A stretch of DNA of 64,000 nucleotides from Phascolarctos cinereus (GCF_002099425.1 NW_018344004.1:5633501-5697500); one strand, 5' to 3'. Counted from the first letter of the stretch, positions 47,372-59,054 are shown. The notes: generated by a model from the letters alone, not told the origin. Made by a program: numbers and translations.

Positions 47372-49369
47372 GTGGTAACTCGTCTTGGGAAATAAATTCC
47401 CACTAGCCATGCCCTCTTTTGATTTCATAGATGCAAATATATCTCACTTTGTTAGACTTATTACAGCTTCTGCTTGCCTTATTCTATCAGGCAATTTGAT
47501 TACTCTGAGAGGATTTGTTATTTGAAAAGCCATATTAATTCTTGCCTAATACTCCATGATGTAAGTACTGTGAAACTGACTATTTTGCTCATAATATCCA
47601 GATTTTAAAAATCTTTATTTATAAAGATTCTATGTCACACTATTCAATTCAACTATTCAACAAACATTACTGAGCATCTTTTATGATCTGAGTGGTAGAT
47701 ACTAAGAATGTGGTGAAATGAATAAGATGGGACCCTGCCTATACTGAGTTTTCAATAAAAAGGCAAGTTGAGACATAGACACAGACACACACAGACACAC
47801 ACACACACACATGCACACATGCATGCATGCATGCATGCACATACATTGGTATATAAAGTAGAATGTTTTATGTCCTGCCCTGGCCTCTTATTGTATGCCT
47901 GGGAATAAAATATTTCATTTCTTTGAACCTGTTTCCTTTTAGTTTCACCTATAAAATGGAGGAAATCATGCTTGCATAACCTACCTCACTGAGTTATTCA
48001 CACAGTGTTTTTTAGAATATCTTTAAAAAATGTTTAAAAAATGATTAGACTTGGTAAACCTTAAATTGCTATAAAAATAAGATTCAATCTAAAGATTGTT
48101 TGGAGGATTTGAAGATGCTACATGATGCCCATCTTCTGGTGTTTGAATTGCAGAAGAAGGATTGGAAATGTTTTGCTTATTTCCAGAATTCAAAAATAGG
48201 AGCATAGAGTGGAAGTTTTAGGTGTGATGTAAGGGAAAAAAAGTAATATTATAGGCTGTTAGTTCCTCTTTGCTATATATATTCAAGCAAAGGCTAAATG
48301 ATTATGTGTCAGGTATGTTACTAAGAATTTTTTTTTTCATTCAGGCACAGGATGATCTAGACAATTTCAGATGTCCCTCCCCACTCTCAGACAGTCCAAT
48401 CTGTGACAGATTCATGAGAAGTTCATAAAGCCCTGTGTATTCAGAGGCAGGAGAGAGAGATCACTAACATCTGGGGAAATCAGGAAAAGTTTCATAGACA
48501 AAGCAGTCACTTCTCCAAAATTGAACTTCTTTGGAACATCAGGGTGAGAGAAAGGCAAATTTCAACCTTACAACATGGCCATATAAAATTTTGAATTAAT
48601 TATGATTATTATTATTATTACTGTGAGTAAACCATCTCTTCACTCACTTGTTAGCCTTGTATTTTCTATCCTTAAAAGAAGAATGATGCTTTATCCCTAA
48701 CTTGTGCAAATATTGGTTGAAATATTTTTCTAGATACTTTACTATAAAGAACAAATGCAAATGCTTTATTTCAGATAGATGGAAATAAATCTATTTATTT
48801 TGAGTATTTTTTAAACATGAAGGGGATATATTATTTTGTTTCTCCTCTAGTAACTTTGGATGAATGCAGATCAAATGAACTTAAGCCTTCAGAATCCTGA
48901 GGTGTATCTAGATAGTAACCCCTCTCTTGCTTTTCTAATCTCCTTTTTGATTGTGGTTTTCTTATCCTTACAAGTCTAAACTGAATTGTGTGTTTGGAGC
49001 TATTAGAAGACGGCAATCCGATTTTCATTTGTCCTTATTTCTTGGTTGAACCAGCCCATAAGTAAGATTGTGTTACATAAAGATCAAAGCCTGCTGAGCC
49101 CCTACTAAATGACTGGCTCATTACACAGAATCAACAATCGACACTAATGTTAAGCAAAAGTTCAAGGCCATAAAGAAATGGGTCTGGAAACAAAAGGCTT
49201 TGCACTAGATGAACTTCAGCACTACAGAACTCTTCTACTTCATCGGTCAAGAAATCACATATTGATCTTACAGAAGATGTTTTTTACAAAATTTCTTACA
49301 TGATTTTGTTCTTCATTTCCCTTGATAAAGTTCAAAGTATCACAGTCTTTTTACAGCCAGAAGTCTTGT
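47372..49369. other. unassigned, with a CA/ATGC repeat
   Basis: 47776-47845 is a (CA)n run passing into (ATGC)n. 47640-47770 carries an old dispersed phrase ('caacaaacattactgagcat'). (ATT)n at 48606-48620. The rest is not recognised. Confidence 0.4.
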
Positions 49370-49500
49370 AATCCAGCATAGTCATTTTACAAATAAAGAC
49401 ACAGAAGTACAGAGAGGTTCAGTGACTTGTGCTCGGTTACACAGGGAATAAGTGGCAAAGGGAGATTCAAAACAATTGTCACCACTCCATTCCATCTTAT
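49370..49500 (-). mobile_element. MIR-type SINE
   Basis: 'cattttacaaataaagacac', 'aggttcagtgacttgtgctc' and 'acacagggaataagtggcaa' follow the antisense MIR order. Confidence 0.6.
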
Positions 49501-50179
49501 TGAGCCTCTTCTCCCAAGTTCTTGAATCCCCTTCTTATCTCAGAAAGGATCCATCCTTTCTTTTTACTTCTCTTTTTAAAATGTATTTTATTCCCCCCCC
49601 TTTAAATAGTAGTTTTTCCCCCATTGTATATCAAGAAAAATATTTAGCATTCATTTTTACAAATTTTTAAGTTCCAAATTTTTCTCCCTCCCTCCTCTCC
49701 CCTCTTCTGAAAAAGTGTGATGTAGTTTATGTACGTACTATCATGTAAAACATATTTCCACATTTGTCACAGTTGTGGAAGAAGAAACAGATTGAAAGAA
49801 AAAAAACATGGGAAAGAATAAAGTGAGTGAAAAAAAATATGCTTTGATCTGCACTGAATCCATAGCTTCTTTATCTGGATATGAATAACATTTTCCTTCC
49901 TGAGTCCTTTGTATTGGATCACTGTGTTGCTGAGAAGAGCTGAGTCATTCATAGCTGATCATCACACAATTTTGTCGATACTGTGTACAATGCTTTCCTG
50001 GTCCTGCTCATTTCATTTGCATCAGTTTGTACTAGGTTTTTCTGAAATGTGCCTGTTTATTATTTTTTTATTGCACAATAATATCCCATTACATTTATTT
50101 ATAGGAACTTGTTTAGCCATTCCCCAAGTGATGGGCATCCCCTCAGTTTCTAATATTTTGCCATCACGAATAGGGCTGC

Positions 50180-50825
50180 TATAAATATTTTTGCACATGT
50201 AGGTCCTTTCCCCTTTTTCATGATCTCTTTGAGTTACAGACCTAATAGAGGTGTGGTTGGATCAAAGGGTATGCACAGTTTGGTTGCCCTTTAAGCAGAA
50301 TTGCTCTCCAAAATTGGAGATCCAAAGTTGGATCTGTTAACAACTCCACCAATAGTGCCTAAGTGTCCCAATTTTCCCACATCCTCTCCAACATTTCTTT
50401 TTTCCCTTTTTTGTCATATTACCCAATCTGATTGGTGTGAGGTGGTATTTCAGTTGTTTTAATTTGCATTTCTCTAAACAAAAGTGATTTAGAGCACTTC
50501 TTCATATGCCTGTAGATATATTTTATTGCTTCATCTGAAACAATTTATCAACTGAGGAATGGCTTAGATTCTCATAAATTTGACTCAGTTTTCTGTATAC
50601 TTTAGAAATGAGGCTTTTATCAGAGATACTTGCTGTAAAGATTGTTTCCCAGCCAGAAATTCTACTTTCTTTCTAATTTTGGTTGGATTGGTTTTATTGA
50701 TGCAAAAGCTTTTTATCTTAATATAATCAAAATTATCTATTTTTCATCTCATAATCCTCTCTATCTCTTGTTTGGACATGCATTCTTCCCCTCCCCATAG
50801 ATCTGACAGATAGATGATTCCTTAC
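50180..50825 (-). pseudogene. L1 ORF2 C-terminal remnant
   Basis: Antisense of the ORF2p C-terminus: 'tgttttaatttgcatttctc' (IREMQIKTT block, 50455), 'tgatgggcatcccctcagtt' (50130, 3' part), and 'aaaattatctatttttcatc' with 'gcaaaagctttttatcttaa' (IKLKSF block, 50703-50745). Frame broken; no RT domain. Confidence 0.75.
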
Positions 50826-50829
50826 TCTT

Positions 50830-51130
50830 CTAATTGGATTCCTTCATTGTCTATGGTACCTTTTAGCAAGATGTAGTTTCCTTCCTTATCTCTCTTCATT
50901 AGGTCTATTTTTTTTTTTTGTTTTTGCTTCATCTGAGATCAGAATTCTATTCCTGCTTTTTAAAAAATTCAGCTGAAGCATAATGGATTCAGCTCCAGCC
51001 CCTTATCTTTATTCTATGCTTTTCTCTCTACTTCAAGTGTGTTTCTTTTAAGCAACATATTGTAGGATTCTGGTTTTTGATCCACTCTGCTATCTGCTTC
51101 CATTTTATGGGAGAGTTCATCCCATTCACA
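50830..51130 (-). pseudogene. L1 ORF2 endonuclease N-terminal remnant
   Basis: Minus-strand reading gives VNGMNSPIKWKQIAEWIKNQ, then a CCLKETHLK-like block (human CCIQETHLT, with the catalytic Glu), IKIRGW, and AILISDEAKTKI, MKRDKEGNYILLKGTIDNEG (human VSDKTDFKPTKI; RDKEGHYIMVKGSIQQEE). Small indels break the frame. The distal endonuclease, including the SDH catalytic block, is missing. Confidence 0.85.
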
Positions 51131-51387
51131 CTCACAGTTATCATTACTACTTGAGTATTTTATTCCACCTTATTCTTCCTCCTGTTTGTCCTTTCTTTCC
51201 TTTCACCCTTTTCCACCTCACCAGTGTTTTGCTTCTTTCTACCAACTCCCATGATCTGCCCTCCCTTCTGTCAGTCCCCACCTCCCTTTATTTAATCTCT
51301 TCCCCTCCTACTTCCCTGCCAGGTAAGATAGATTTCTATGTTCAACTGATTGTGTATTTTATTTTCTCTTTGAGACAATACTGATGA

Positions 51388-51690
51388 TTTTTTACCTCTA
51401 TTTTTCTCTCTTTCATTCCTTTCTCTTCTTCTTCTCTCTCTTCTCTTTCTTCCTTCCATCTTTCCTTATTTTCTTCTTTTCTTAGCTCCCTTCTTTCCCT
51501 CCCTTCATTTTTCTTCATTTCCTTCCTTGTTTTTCCATTCTTTCCTTTTCTCCTCTCTTCCCCTTCCTTTTTACTTTTATTCCTTCCTATCTTTCCCTTT
51601 CTTTTGCTTTTTCTCTTCCTTCCTCCATTTTCCTTCCTCTTGTTCCCCCTTTCCTCTCTTTTCTTGCTCCCTCCCTCCCTCCCTGCATTA
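51388..51690. repeat. pyrimidine-rich (CTT/TCC) low-complexity tract
   Basis: About 300 bp of nearly pure C+T with TTCC/CTTT motifs, directly at the broken end of the L1. Its purine strand would read Lys/Glu/Arg/Gly repeats. Confidence 0.85.
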
Positions 51691-51879
51691 AATACCTAAT
51701 ATGTGCAAAATTTTGGGCTAGATTGTAGATGAGAAACAACAAATAAATAAGAATTGGAACTTGATCTCTAAGAATTTGTAGTGAAATAATGCAAAGACAA
51801 TGAACACCAGCTGTAATTGATGAAGATAACTATATTCAGTAAACTTCCAATTTTAGATATCAGCTTAATAACCCAATAC
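51691..51879. other. old dispersed-repeat phrase
   Basis: 'taaatacctaatatgtgcaa' plus 'gaacttgatctctaagaatt' fits the unassigned 'cacctactatgtgccaggca' type of dispersed sequence. Confidence 0.35.
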
Positions 51880-52110
51880 AGGCTAGGTACTTTGGTGGGT
51901 TGGACACTGAACCTGGAGTCAGGAAGACCCACATTTGAATACTTCTTGTGTTTCTCTGGGGAAGTCATTTTACCTCTCCTTGACTAAAATTCCTGGTCTG
52001 TGAAATAGGGATAATAATGGAAACCTCAGAAGATTGTTGTGAGGGTCAAATGAGATAAAATATGGAAAGGGCTTTGTAAACTTTAAGTTATTGCTAATAT
52101 CATTATTAAA
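51880..52110 (+). mobile_element. MIR/Ther-type SINE
   Basis: 'acctggagtcaggaagaccc', 'tggggaagtcattttacctc', 'tctgtgaaatagggataata' and tail 'gtgagggtcaaatgagataa'. Confidence 0.7.
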
Positions 52111-52274
52111 AATAACATCCAATTCCATGGTAATTTGAAAGGGTAAAGGCTTAAAATGGATAATTTTGTTATTCTAAGTAGCTTTAGAATGGAAACCATC
52201 AGAAGGAAGAGACTTTAAGTTGCATGTGGCATAGCACCAAACATTTTAATATAAGGGATGGAAGCAATGCCAGC

Positions 52275-52540
52275 TATAATGATAATAGCTAGCATTTACA
52301 TTTTGCTTAAAGGTTTTCAAAGTTCTTTAAAAGTAGTATTTTATCTATACAACAGCCTTGGGAGGAAGGTGATATTATTGTCCTCTATTTTACAAATGAG
52401 GTAACTGTGGCAAACAAAGACTAAAAAATTTACCTAGTGTCACATAGCCAATAAGTGTCTGAGGTAGGATTTAAACTGAGGTCTTCATAACTAAAAAAAT
52501 TCCAACACCTATATTCACTGTGCCACCAGCTGCCTGTAAA
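52275..52540 (-). mobile_element. MIR3/Ther-2-type SINE
   Basis: 'atgataatagctagcattta' at the left, 'tattttacaaatgaggtaac', 'agtgtctgaggtaggattta' and 'ttcactgtgccaccagctgc' at the right. Complete antisense order. Confidence 0.75.
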
Positions 52541-52689
52541 TCTATGATTTTGATATTTGTTCCATAGATAACATATTGATTTGCATTGTGGTTTCTAGTT
52601 TGTTTAGTTAAAATTTATGGAGATCATGATAAATAAATAAAAACCACTGGGCAAAGTCAATGGACAAAGAGAGAGACTAAGTCACTAGC

Positions 52690-52990
52690 AGATAACCAAT
52701 TCAATCTGATTCCATACAATACATATTTATCAAGTGAATAATATGTGTAAGGCACTGTAGGATTTCCAGGACAATTAATGAAACTGTTCTTAACCTCAGG
52801 AAGCTTATATTCTATCAAGGAAATCATGCAAATATTGTAATACAGATAAATAAATACTAAATAAATACCAAAGTAGTTTGGTAGTGATGAAACACTAATA
52901 ACTAGGGAACCTGGCAAAGGCCTCTTACAGGAGTTGGCACTTGAGCTGAGCCTTGAACTGAGTTAGGAATTTCAGGTTGTGGAGGAAATG
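52690..52990. repeat. unassigned ancient dispersed repeat
   Basis: 'acatatttatcaagtgaata', 'ctcaggaagcttatattcta' and 'ttgagctgagccttgaactg' follow the order of a widespread mammalian sequence whose family I cannot name. Confidence 0.4.
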
Positions 52991-54269
52991 AGGAGAGGGT
53001 AGCTCAGGCAACAACTAAATGCTGATTGCACTAAGTCCTCACTGATTCCCTTCTCAGAAAGTACCCATTGAAAGGCAAAATTGAATAATTACACTACTGA
53101 AAGTGTTGAAACCTTTGTTCTAAAAGAGGGAGGAGATTACACTGGAGGGCAAATGCTATGTTAATAAATATGGTAATTAGAAATTTTTTTTATAGGAATT
53201 CATTATAGCTGAATCTAAAAAGTCCTATAGCAAAAGCATGCTAATCTCCCAATTCAAGAGACTTAATCAATGTAATTTTGTGCTGAATTTCCATTGTCCT
53301 TTCTGTCTATCCTGCAGGGATTCTGTTAGGTTTAACGATTCAATGTATAGGAAGCATTTTGATCTCCTTTGAAGAGTATAATAACAATTACTATTTTCTT
53401 AAATGGTTAATATTTTATATGGCATCCTTCAAAAGATATCAGCTTAAAGAGAATGAACAAATGGGGACCAAGCCCCTGGAGAGAAGGCAGTAGGGCAGCT
53501 GTAGGATAGTGATTGCAGCCCTTAAGAAGGGGTAAAGTTCTCTGTCTCAGATTGCTAATACAGTGTAATTGTCTCCTTCAGGCTTTGCAGATGGAGACAT
53601 TTTATATCTTAAATTAGGCACAATACAGTCTTGTACGTTTAAACAATTAGTGGTTTGCACTCTTATGAGCTTTTACGGTCAGTTTGTTTTCTTTGAATGC
53701 TTTCTAATTATGGTATGTAGTCTGACCTTAATGATTCTTCTGATTCTTTGACCATCCTTTCTCTCCCCAGCTTGGCTAGTAGTGGCCAAGTGAGACCTTG
53801 AGAGTATGATTTATATTGTGCACAAATGGAGACAAAAAGAAAATAGAACTCTTTGGGGAAAAACAGGATGTTCCCCAAGTACCTAAAAGGTAAAATGACT
53901 GTAGAATTGGAAAGAATCCTCAGGAACAGATTGAAAGTAATTGAGATACAATTGGGTGGTTGTAGGAATAAGCAATTTAGCTGGGAGAGGGCAAAGAAGA
54001 CTGAGTCTGAGTGAATGTGGAATTATATAGTTTGTTTCTTTAATTCTCTTGCACCATTTAGCCCATTGTAATTTACTCCTTTCTTCTATCACTGCTTTTT
54101 TTTCTTTTTTTTTTAATCCTCAGCTTCCTTGACCTCTACTGAGACATTGTATGAGTCAATGAAACACCCCCCCACACACACGCACACATATACACACACT
54201 CATTTATATGAATGATGGAATGAGCGGGTGAGTAGATAAAGAAGAGTTATTAAGTAGATTCTCCCTTTT
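52991..54269. other. unassigned, with C/CA run
   Basis: 54163-54200 is a C run passing into CA repeats. Nothing else recognised. Confidence 0.35.
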
Positions 54270-54766
54270 ATAGTCAAACTCTTAGAAAAGTTTGTCTGTG
54301 CTTGTTGCTCCCTTTTCTTTGCCTCCCAATCATTTTTCAATCCTTTGTAATCTAAATTCTGACCCTACAACTTAATTAAAAGTTCTTTTTTCAAGATTAC
54401 CAACAATCTATATTGGTCTTTCCTCTGTCTTCATTTTCTTGATATTTTGGATGTTTTTGATTCAGTTGCCTACTCACTTATGACTTCTTGGACTTTATTT
54501 CTTCTTTTGGTTCCCATAATACAGTTCTTTCTTCATTTTATGTATCTATCCTTTATCGAACCTTCCTTCTACTATTGGCCCACTAATTGTGGACATTCTC
54601 TACAGTTCATTCCTGGGTTCTCTTCTTTTCTTTTTCTATGCTCTTTTGTTAATCTCACCAGCTACCAAGGGTTCAATTATAAACCCTGTGAATGTATGAG
54701 GAAAATGATTTATTATGTTGTTTAGGAAAACTTGTTATGCCCATTCAATCCAACTCTATGATATTA
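54270..54766 (+). mobile_element. L2 LINE, first segment of a split copy
   Basis: 'caatcctttgtaatctaaat' (54339), 'aagattaccaacaatctata' (54393), 'cttgatattttggatgtttt' and 'tgattcagttgcctactcac' (54439-54478, cf. FDTVDH), 'tttgttaatctcaccagcta' (54645). RT-region L2; continues after the LTR. Confidence 0.65.
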
Positions 54767-54771
54767 AAGGT

Positions 54772-55205
54772 TGTCTGTACCCAGAATGTTGCCTGACCCC
54801 AGGAACTCTCCAGGAATACTAGAAATGATTAGAGGTTTTTTGGTTTCTCTAGGTCCTGGAGCCACCCAAAATACTTTTTTGGGTTGCCACACCCAGGACT
54901 TGTGATAGGTCCACCCAAGCTTGTTTGTTGGGTTCTCTTCTGTTTTGGCTTCATTCAAAGTTTATTGAACATTTATAGTTACTCATATCTACTCATTGTT
55001 TTCAAGTTGCAGTCTTGGCAACTTTGTTAACTGTGTATGTGTGGCTTGTGTGTGGGCACCCTTTTCTAAATCCTATATCATTGAAATGTTTTGGAACCTT
55101 AACAAGAATGAGCGTTCTTTCTGGCTCACTCTCATATAACAAATGACCCAATAAATGTCTTTATAAAACTATTTAAGATTTTGGGGTTTGTTTTCATAAA
55201 CAACA
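54772..55205 (+). mobile_element. solo LTR of an endogenous retrovirus (fossil)
   Basis: A 434-bp unit starting TG (54772) and ending CA (55204-55205). Perfect 5-bp direct repeats AAGGT lie on each side (54767-54771 and 55206-55210). AATAAA at 55150-55155. No internal region or primer-binding site follows, so the element was reduced to one LTR by recombination. It sits within an L2. Class not certain; 5-bp duplication fits several ERV classes. Noncoding. Intact flanking repeats and clear ends suggest a marsupial-era insertion, younger than the L2. Confidence 0.85.
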
Positions 55206-55306
55206 AAGGTAATACCCAAGTCAGTGTGTCCTGTCTGAATATCTCTTCTGAACTCTAGCCCTGTATTTCAAACAACTTTCTGGACGTCTTCACCTAGACA
55301 TCTCAT

Positions 55307-55546
55307 TGTTTTCATTGTTTTTGAGTCACTTCAGTTATGTCTGATGTTTTGTGACTCAATTTGAGATTTTCTTGGCAAAGATACTGGAATGGTTTACCAT
55401 TTCCTTCTTTAGATCATTTTACAGATGAGAAAGAGGTAAACAAGGTTAAGTGACTTGCCCAAGGTCACACATATTGGAAGTGTCTGAAGCCAGATTTAAA
55501 GTGACCCCAGAGCCAACACTCTATTCACTATGCCACCCAAATGCTC
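55307..55546 (-). mobile_element. Mar1-type SINE in L2, with TSD
   Basis: RTE-like tail at the left ('agatactggaatggtttacc'), CORE 'gacttgcccaaggtcaca', head complement 'ctattcactatgccaccc' at the right. AGACATCTCAT (55296-55306) and AGATATCTCAT (55547-55557) differ at one base. Confidence 0.85.
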
Positions 55547-55887
55547 AGATATCTCATAGGCATCTCAAATTCAATATACCCCAAAGCGAATTCATTATAT
55601 TCCATATTCCCCATATTTTACTCTGTCATACTTTCCAATTTTTGTCACCATCCTTCCAGTAATCCATGTTTACAACTTTGTATTTTTTTCTCTTGTCTCT
55701 CTTTAATGGAGTCAGTTTCTAAGTATTATTGGCATAGACCCCACATTTCTTGTATTTGTATCTTCTCTATTTATGTGTTTTTTCCTTTAGTTCATGACTT
55801 CTCACCTAGGCAACAGAAATAGTTTCCTAATTGTTTTCTATTGATGCCTTTTTTTTTTCCAACCCATCCTTCAAACAACTGTCAAAT

Positions 55888-56042
55888 AGACTTTTTTTTT
55901 CTTTTTGGCGAGGCAATTGGGGTTAAGTGACTTGCCCAGAGTCACACAGCTAGTAAGTGTCACGTGTCTGAGGACAGATTTGAACTCAGGTCCTCCTGAC
56001 TCCAAGACAGAACTCTATCCACTGCGCCCCCTATCTGCCCCA
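55888..56042 (-). mobile_element. tRNA-derived CORE-SINE in L2
   Basis: 'gaggcaattggggttaagtg', 'cttgcccagagtcacacagc', 'tttgaactcaggtcctcctg', 'actctatccactgcgccccc'. T-rich tail at 55891-55904. Well preserved; close to the copy at 1553. Confidence 0.85.
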
Positions 56043-56088
56043 AGATTGACATTTCTAAAACATATCTGACTACAACGCTCCTCTACTA

Positions 56089-56119
<31 letters not shown>

Positions 56120-56120
56120 C
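56089..56120. repeat. (AAAAC)n microsatellite
   Basis: About six pentanucleotide units within the L2. Confidence 0.95.
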
Positions 56121-56640
56121 CATTTTCAATGGCTGCTTATTTCCTCTAGGTTAATTTACAAAATTTTCAATGTGTCATTTAAAGCCCTCCTCAGTATGGT
56201 TCCAACCCACCTTTTGAGTCATATTTCAAATTGCTCCCTGCTCAATGCTCTATCAATTCTAGCTTGCTGTTCCCTGAAGATGACTTTTGCCTTTTGTCTT
56301 CTGTCTTCTGTCTTTCACCTTTAGATGTTTTCATGAATGATCCTCACAATCTCATTTCATTTTTACTTCTTGGAACCCACAGATTTCTTCTGGAGATACT
56401 TCAAGTGGCACCTCCTACTGAAAGATTTTCCTGGTCCTCCAAGTTATTAGCACTCTCTTCCACTTAAAATTACCTTGTATTACTCTGAATTCATCTATTT
56501 ATTTCTGTATGGGTTGTACTCCCATTCTCCCACCCAGCGGAATAAAATATAAGCTCCTTTAGGTCAGGGACTGTTTTATTTTTTTTGTCCTTGCGTTGCC
56601 TGTGCTTTGCACATAGCAAGGGTTTGAGAAATGGGAATTA

Positions 56641-57469
56641 ATGTAGGTAATTTGAAGAAAGAATCCTTTTATTACCAGCTGAGTCCATCTTTATAGGAAG
56701 GGTCAGTAAGCAGAGCATCTGAGTTTCACATCTGGTAACTTTTTCTTTAGAAACCTTTTCTCCCTAATAGCTGAGTAAATAAGTGTAACATCGAGTAGGT
56801 TGTCAGGGTAAGTTATTACCATCTGGGGACTTAAGTAAAATATAAACTCTTCTCAAAAGTTTTCAATTTCCTTTCTCACATATAGCATAGTGATTTAAAA
56901 GGTAGATTCCAAGCATAATTTTTTTTTCCTTTTCTAGATTCTCCCTCCTGTTATGGCATTATTGATCCACAATGGTATATAAAGAGCAGGTAACTATTGA
57001 CCAATTATAAGAGGCAAGGGAACATGAAAAGATTATTGGGTTGCAAGAGGAAGAAAAGCTTCCCATGAAAACTGAAATCTTTGCCATATTTTATTAAAAA
57101 TAATAAAAACAAATAATGGAAACTAGAGAGAATTGGGCCTAGAGAAGCGGCTTTAAAATCTGTCCCTGTGTATAGATGGTACATTAAAATTTGAGAACTG
57201 GGTTAGGTGGTAAGAGTATTATGCAAAATTAAGTTTGCTTCTCTCCTAAGGAACTAAACTACACTGAATGATGGACTCAGGTTTGTGTAAAGATAAAGAA
57301 GAAAAAATAAATCCTCTGAACTAACAAGTGAGAAGTGAGAGTCAATAGAGGAGCTACTCTTATCTATGCACAATTCTGGTGACTTTGCATAGAGTCTTGG
57401 GTCCTGTCTATTCTTGTTAGTTTGTAAATCTTAGCAGTGACCTATGTGTTCACACCTGGGGAATCCCAG
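56641..57469. other. unassigned
   Basis: T run at 56919-56927; no family or gene recognised. Confidence 0.35.
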
Positions 57470-57600
57470 AGTTTTCTTAATTTACAGATAAAGAAAACGA
57501 GGCCGAAGAAAGTGAAGTGGTTTGCTAGGTGATATGACAAAGCCAGAACTAGAACCCAGTCCTCCCAGTTCCTGAGCCCAAAGTTCTTTGGGTAACGCCA
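57470..57600 (-). mobile_element. MIR-type SINE
   Basis: 'acagataaagaaaacgaggc', 'gaagtggtttgctaggtgat' and 'agaactagaacccagtcctc' keep the antisense MIR order. Confidence 0.55.
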
Positions 57601-57783
57601 CTTTTGAGTGTAACTTAGATCAGCTTACAAGACAAAATAGCTTTGGGGTGGGTAGTTTGATGATTACTAACTCAAAGTAAAAAACAATAATGTTGAATAG
57701 GGGGAAGAAAAACAAACATCATTGAAATCTTAAATAAGCATGATGGTCCAAAGGCAAAATCATGTGTGTTCTGATTCTGTCGA

Positions 57784-58092
57784 CTATTTCCCTTCTTTTT
57801 GGCAAAATGCTTGAAGATGTACTGAGAAATAAGAAGTGAATTTATATTCTTCATGAGTGTCATCTAGCTTTGGAGCAGATGTGACTGTTTTCTGCTGGAA
57901 TAACTCCATCTTAAAATTATCTGTGTAAATTGAAGTCCCATTTTCTGCCACAAGAGTATTACTTAGTATTAACAATTGATAATCAGGCCACAGGAGGGGA
58001 ATCAAACCATTTCCAAGAGCACCCGGAACATTGGCTAAAGAGAACACTCTCCCTCCAAATGACAAGCGATAAAATAAATATAAACACAGCAT
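57784..58092 (-). other. unexplained 102-codon ORF
   Basis: This frame is open for 102 codons outside any repeat I recognise, with a protein-like composition: a hydrophobic stretch GLIPLLWPDYQLLILSNTLV, then a polar part (SIYTDNFKMELFQQ, LDDTHEEYKFTS) ending QAFCQKEGK. I do not recognise the family. A second minus-strand frame lies just upstream (58314-58123; RRILLIFRRRYYRTNKSK). There is no clear promoter, and splice sites flanking it are not convincing. It may be a chance ORF, an exon or a fossil coding segment. Confidence 0.2.
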
Positions 58093-58795
58093 GATTCATC
58101 ACATAATGGCAGCTTTCTGTAATCACTGATAGCATTTCTTCATTTGGTCCTTATTGCAACAATAAAGCATTGCTTTTATTACTGTGAAGATGACTTTGCT
58201 TTTATTGGTCCTATAATACCTCCTTCTAAATATTAATAGAATTCTCCTGAGAAAATTCAAGATATTTGCAAAGAAGTAATGATGCAATAGCACATGAACA
58301 TATTTTAAAACCACTAAGACTATTTTGTGAAATATTCCTATTTTCTAGTCTCTGGATAGACTGGTCATTTAGTATTATAACCTTTACATATTTATCTCCC
58401 TTATAAGCAGATTTTTACTAGTGAGATAAACTTGCCTGTTTATAGCAAGCTAAGAACTTTGCAGCCATCTTTATCTATTAAAATATAGTTCAACAAAATG
58501 TGGTCTTTTGGAGTTCACATTTCAGCATAGGCTGTGCCCCATTAAATATTTCGAATGTATCTGTCAGTGAGAAACATGCTTAATGATATCTCTGTAAACA
58601 CTTTATATTGCTTATAGCTTTTAGTTGCTGCAGGAAGTTTATAGAAAAAAAGTATCCTTATGGAGAGAGATAAGGTTATTGCATAGATTTCCATACTACA
58701 CTGCCTTGGGATTTGTGTAGCAGACATACAGTTGGAAAGTTACTTAAAATTAATTTTTATGCCACTGAAGCAAATTGTAATTAAGTTGATTCTCA
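58093..58795. other. unassigned
   Basis: No repeat recognised; contains the short minus-strand frame at 58123-58314. Confidence 0.35.
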
Positions 58796-59007
58796 CTTGT
58801 AAATATACATACATATAAAATACACATACATATAAAAGCATATATATATACATATATACATACACATGCATATACATACACACAATATAAATATACATGC
58901 ATGTACATATATATTATACATATATACATACACATGCATATACATACACACAATATAAATATACATGCATGTACTTATACATGCATGATATATAATATAC
59001 AATACAT

Positions 59008-59054
<47 letters not shown>

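Larger units (their letters stand above)
49560..51400 (-). mobile_element. L1, internally deleted, 5' truncated
   Basis: Sense order from the right: spacer (51400-51135), endonuclease N-terminus (51130-50830), ORF2 C-terminal region (50825-50180), 3'UTR (50180-49560). It ends in the spacer, so ORF1 and 5'UTR are missing. The endonuclease joins the C-terminal region at the same point as in the 1722-4103 copy. The 3'UTR type ('catgtaaaacatatttccac', 'cacagttgtggaagaagaaa') also matches that copy and differs from the HAL1 at 9817. Confidence 0.8.
55211..56640 (+). mobile_element. L2 LINE, remaining segments with 3' end
   Basis: Segments 55211-55306, 55547-55887 and 56043-56640. 'ctggacgtcttcacctagac', 'catctcaaattcaatatacc' (55561), 'ctgactacaacgctcctcta' (56066), 'tcatttaaagccctcctcag' (56176), 'cttcaagtggcacctcctac' (56398), 3' end 'taagctcctttaggtcaggg' (56550) and 'tgctttgcacatagcaaggg' (56602). 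Two SINEs and an (AAAAC)n run interrupt it. Confidence 0.75.
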
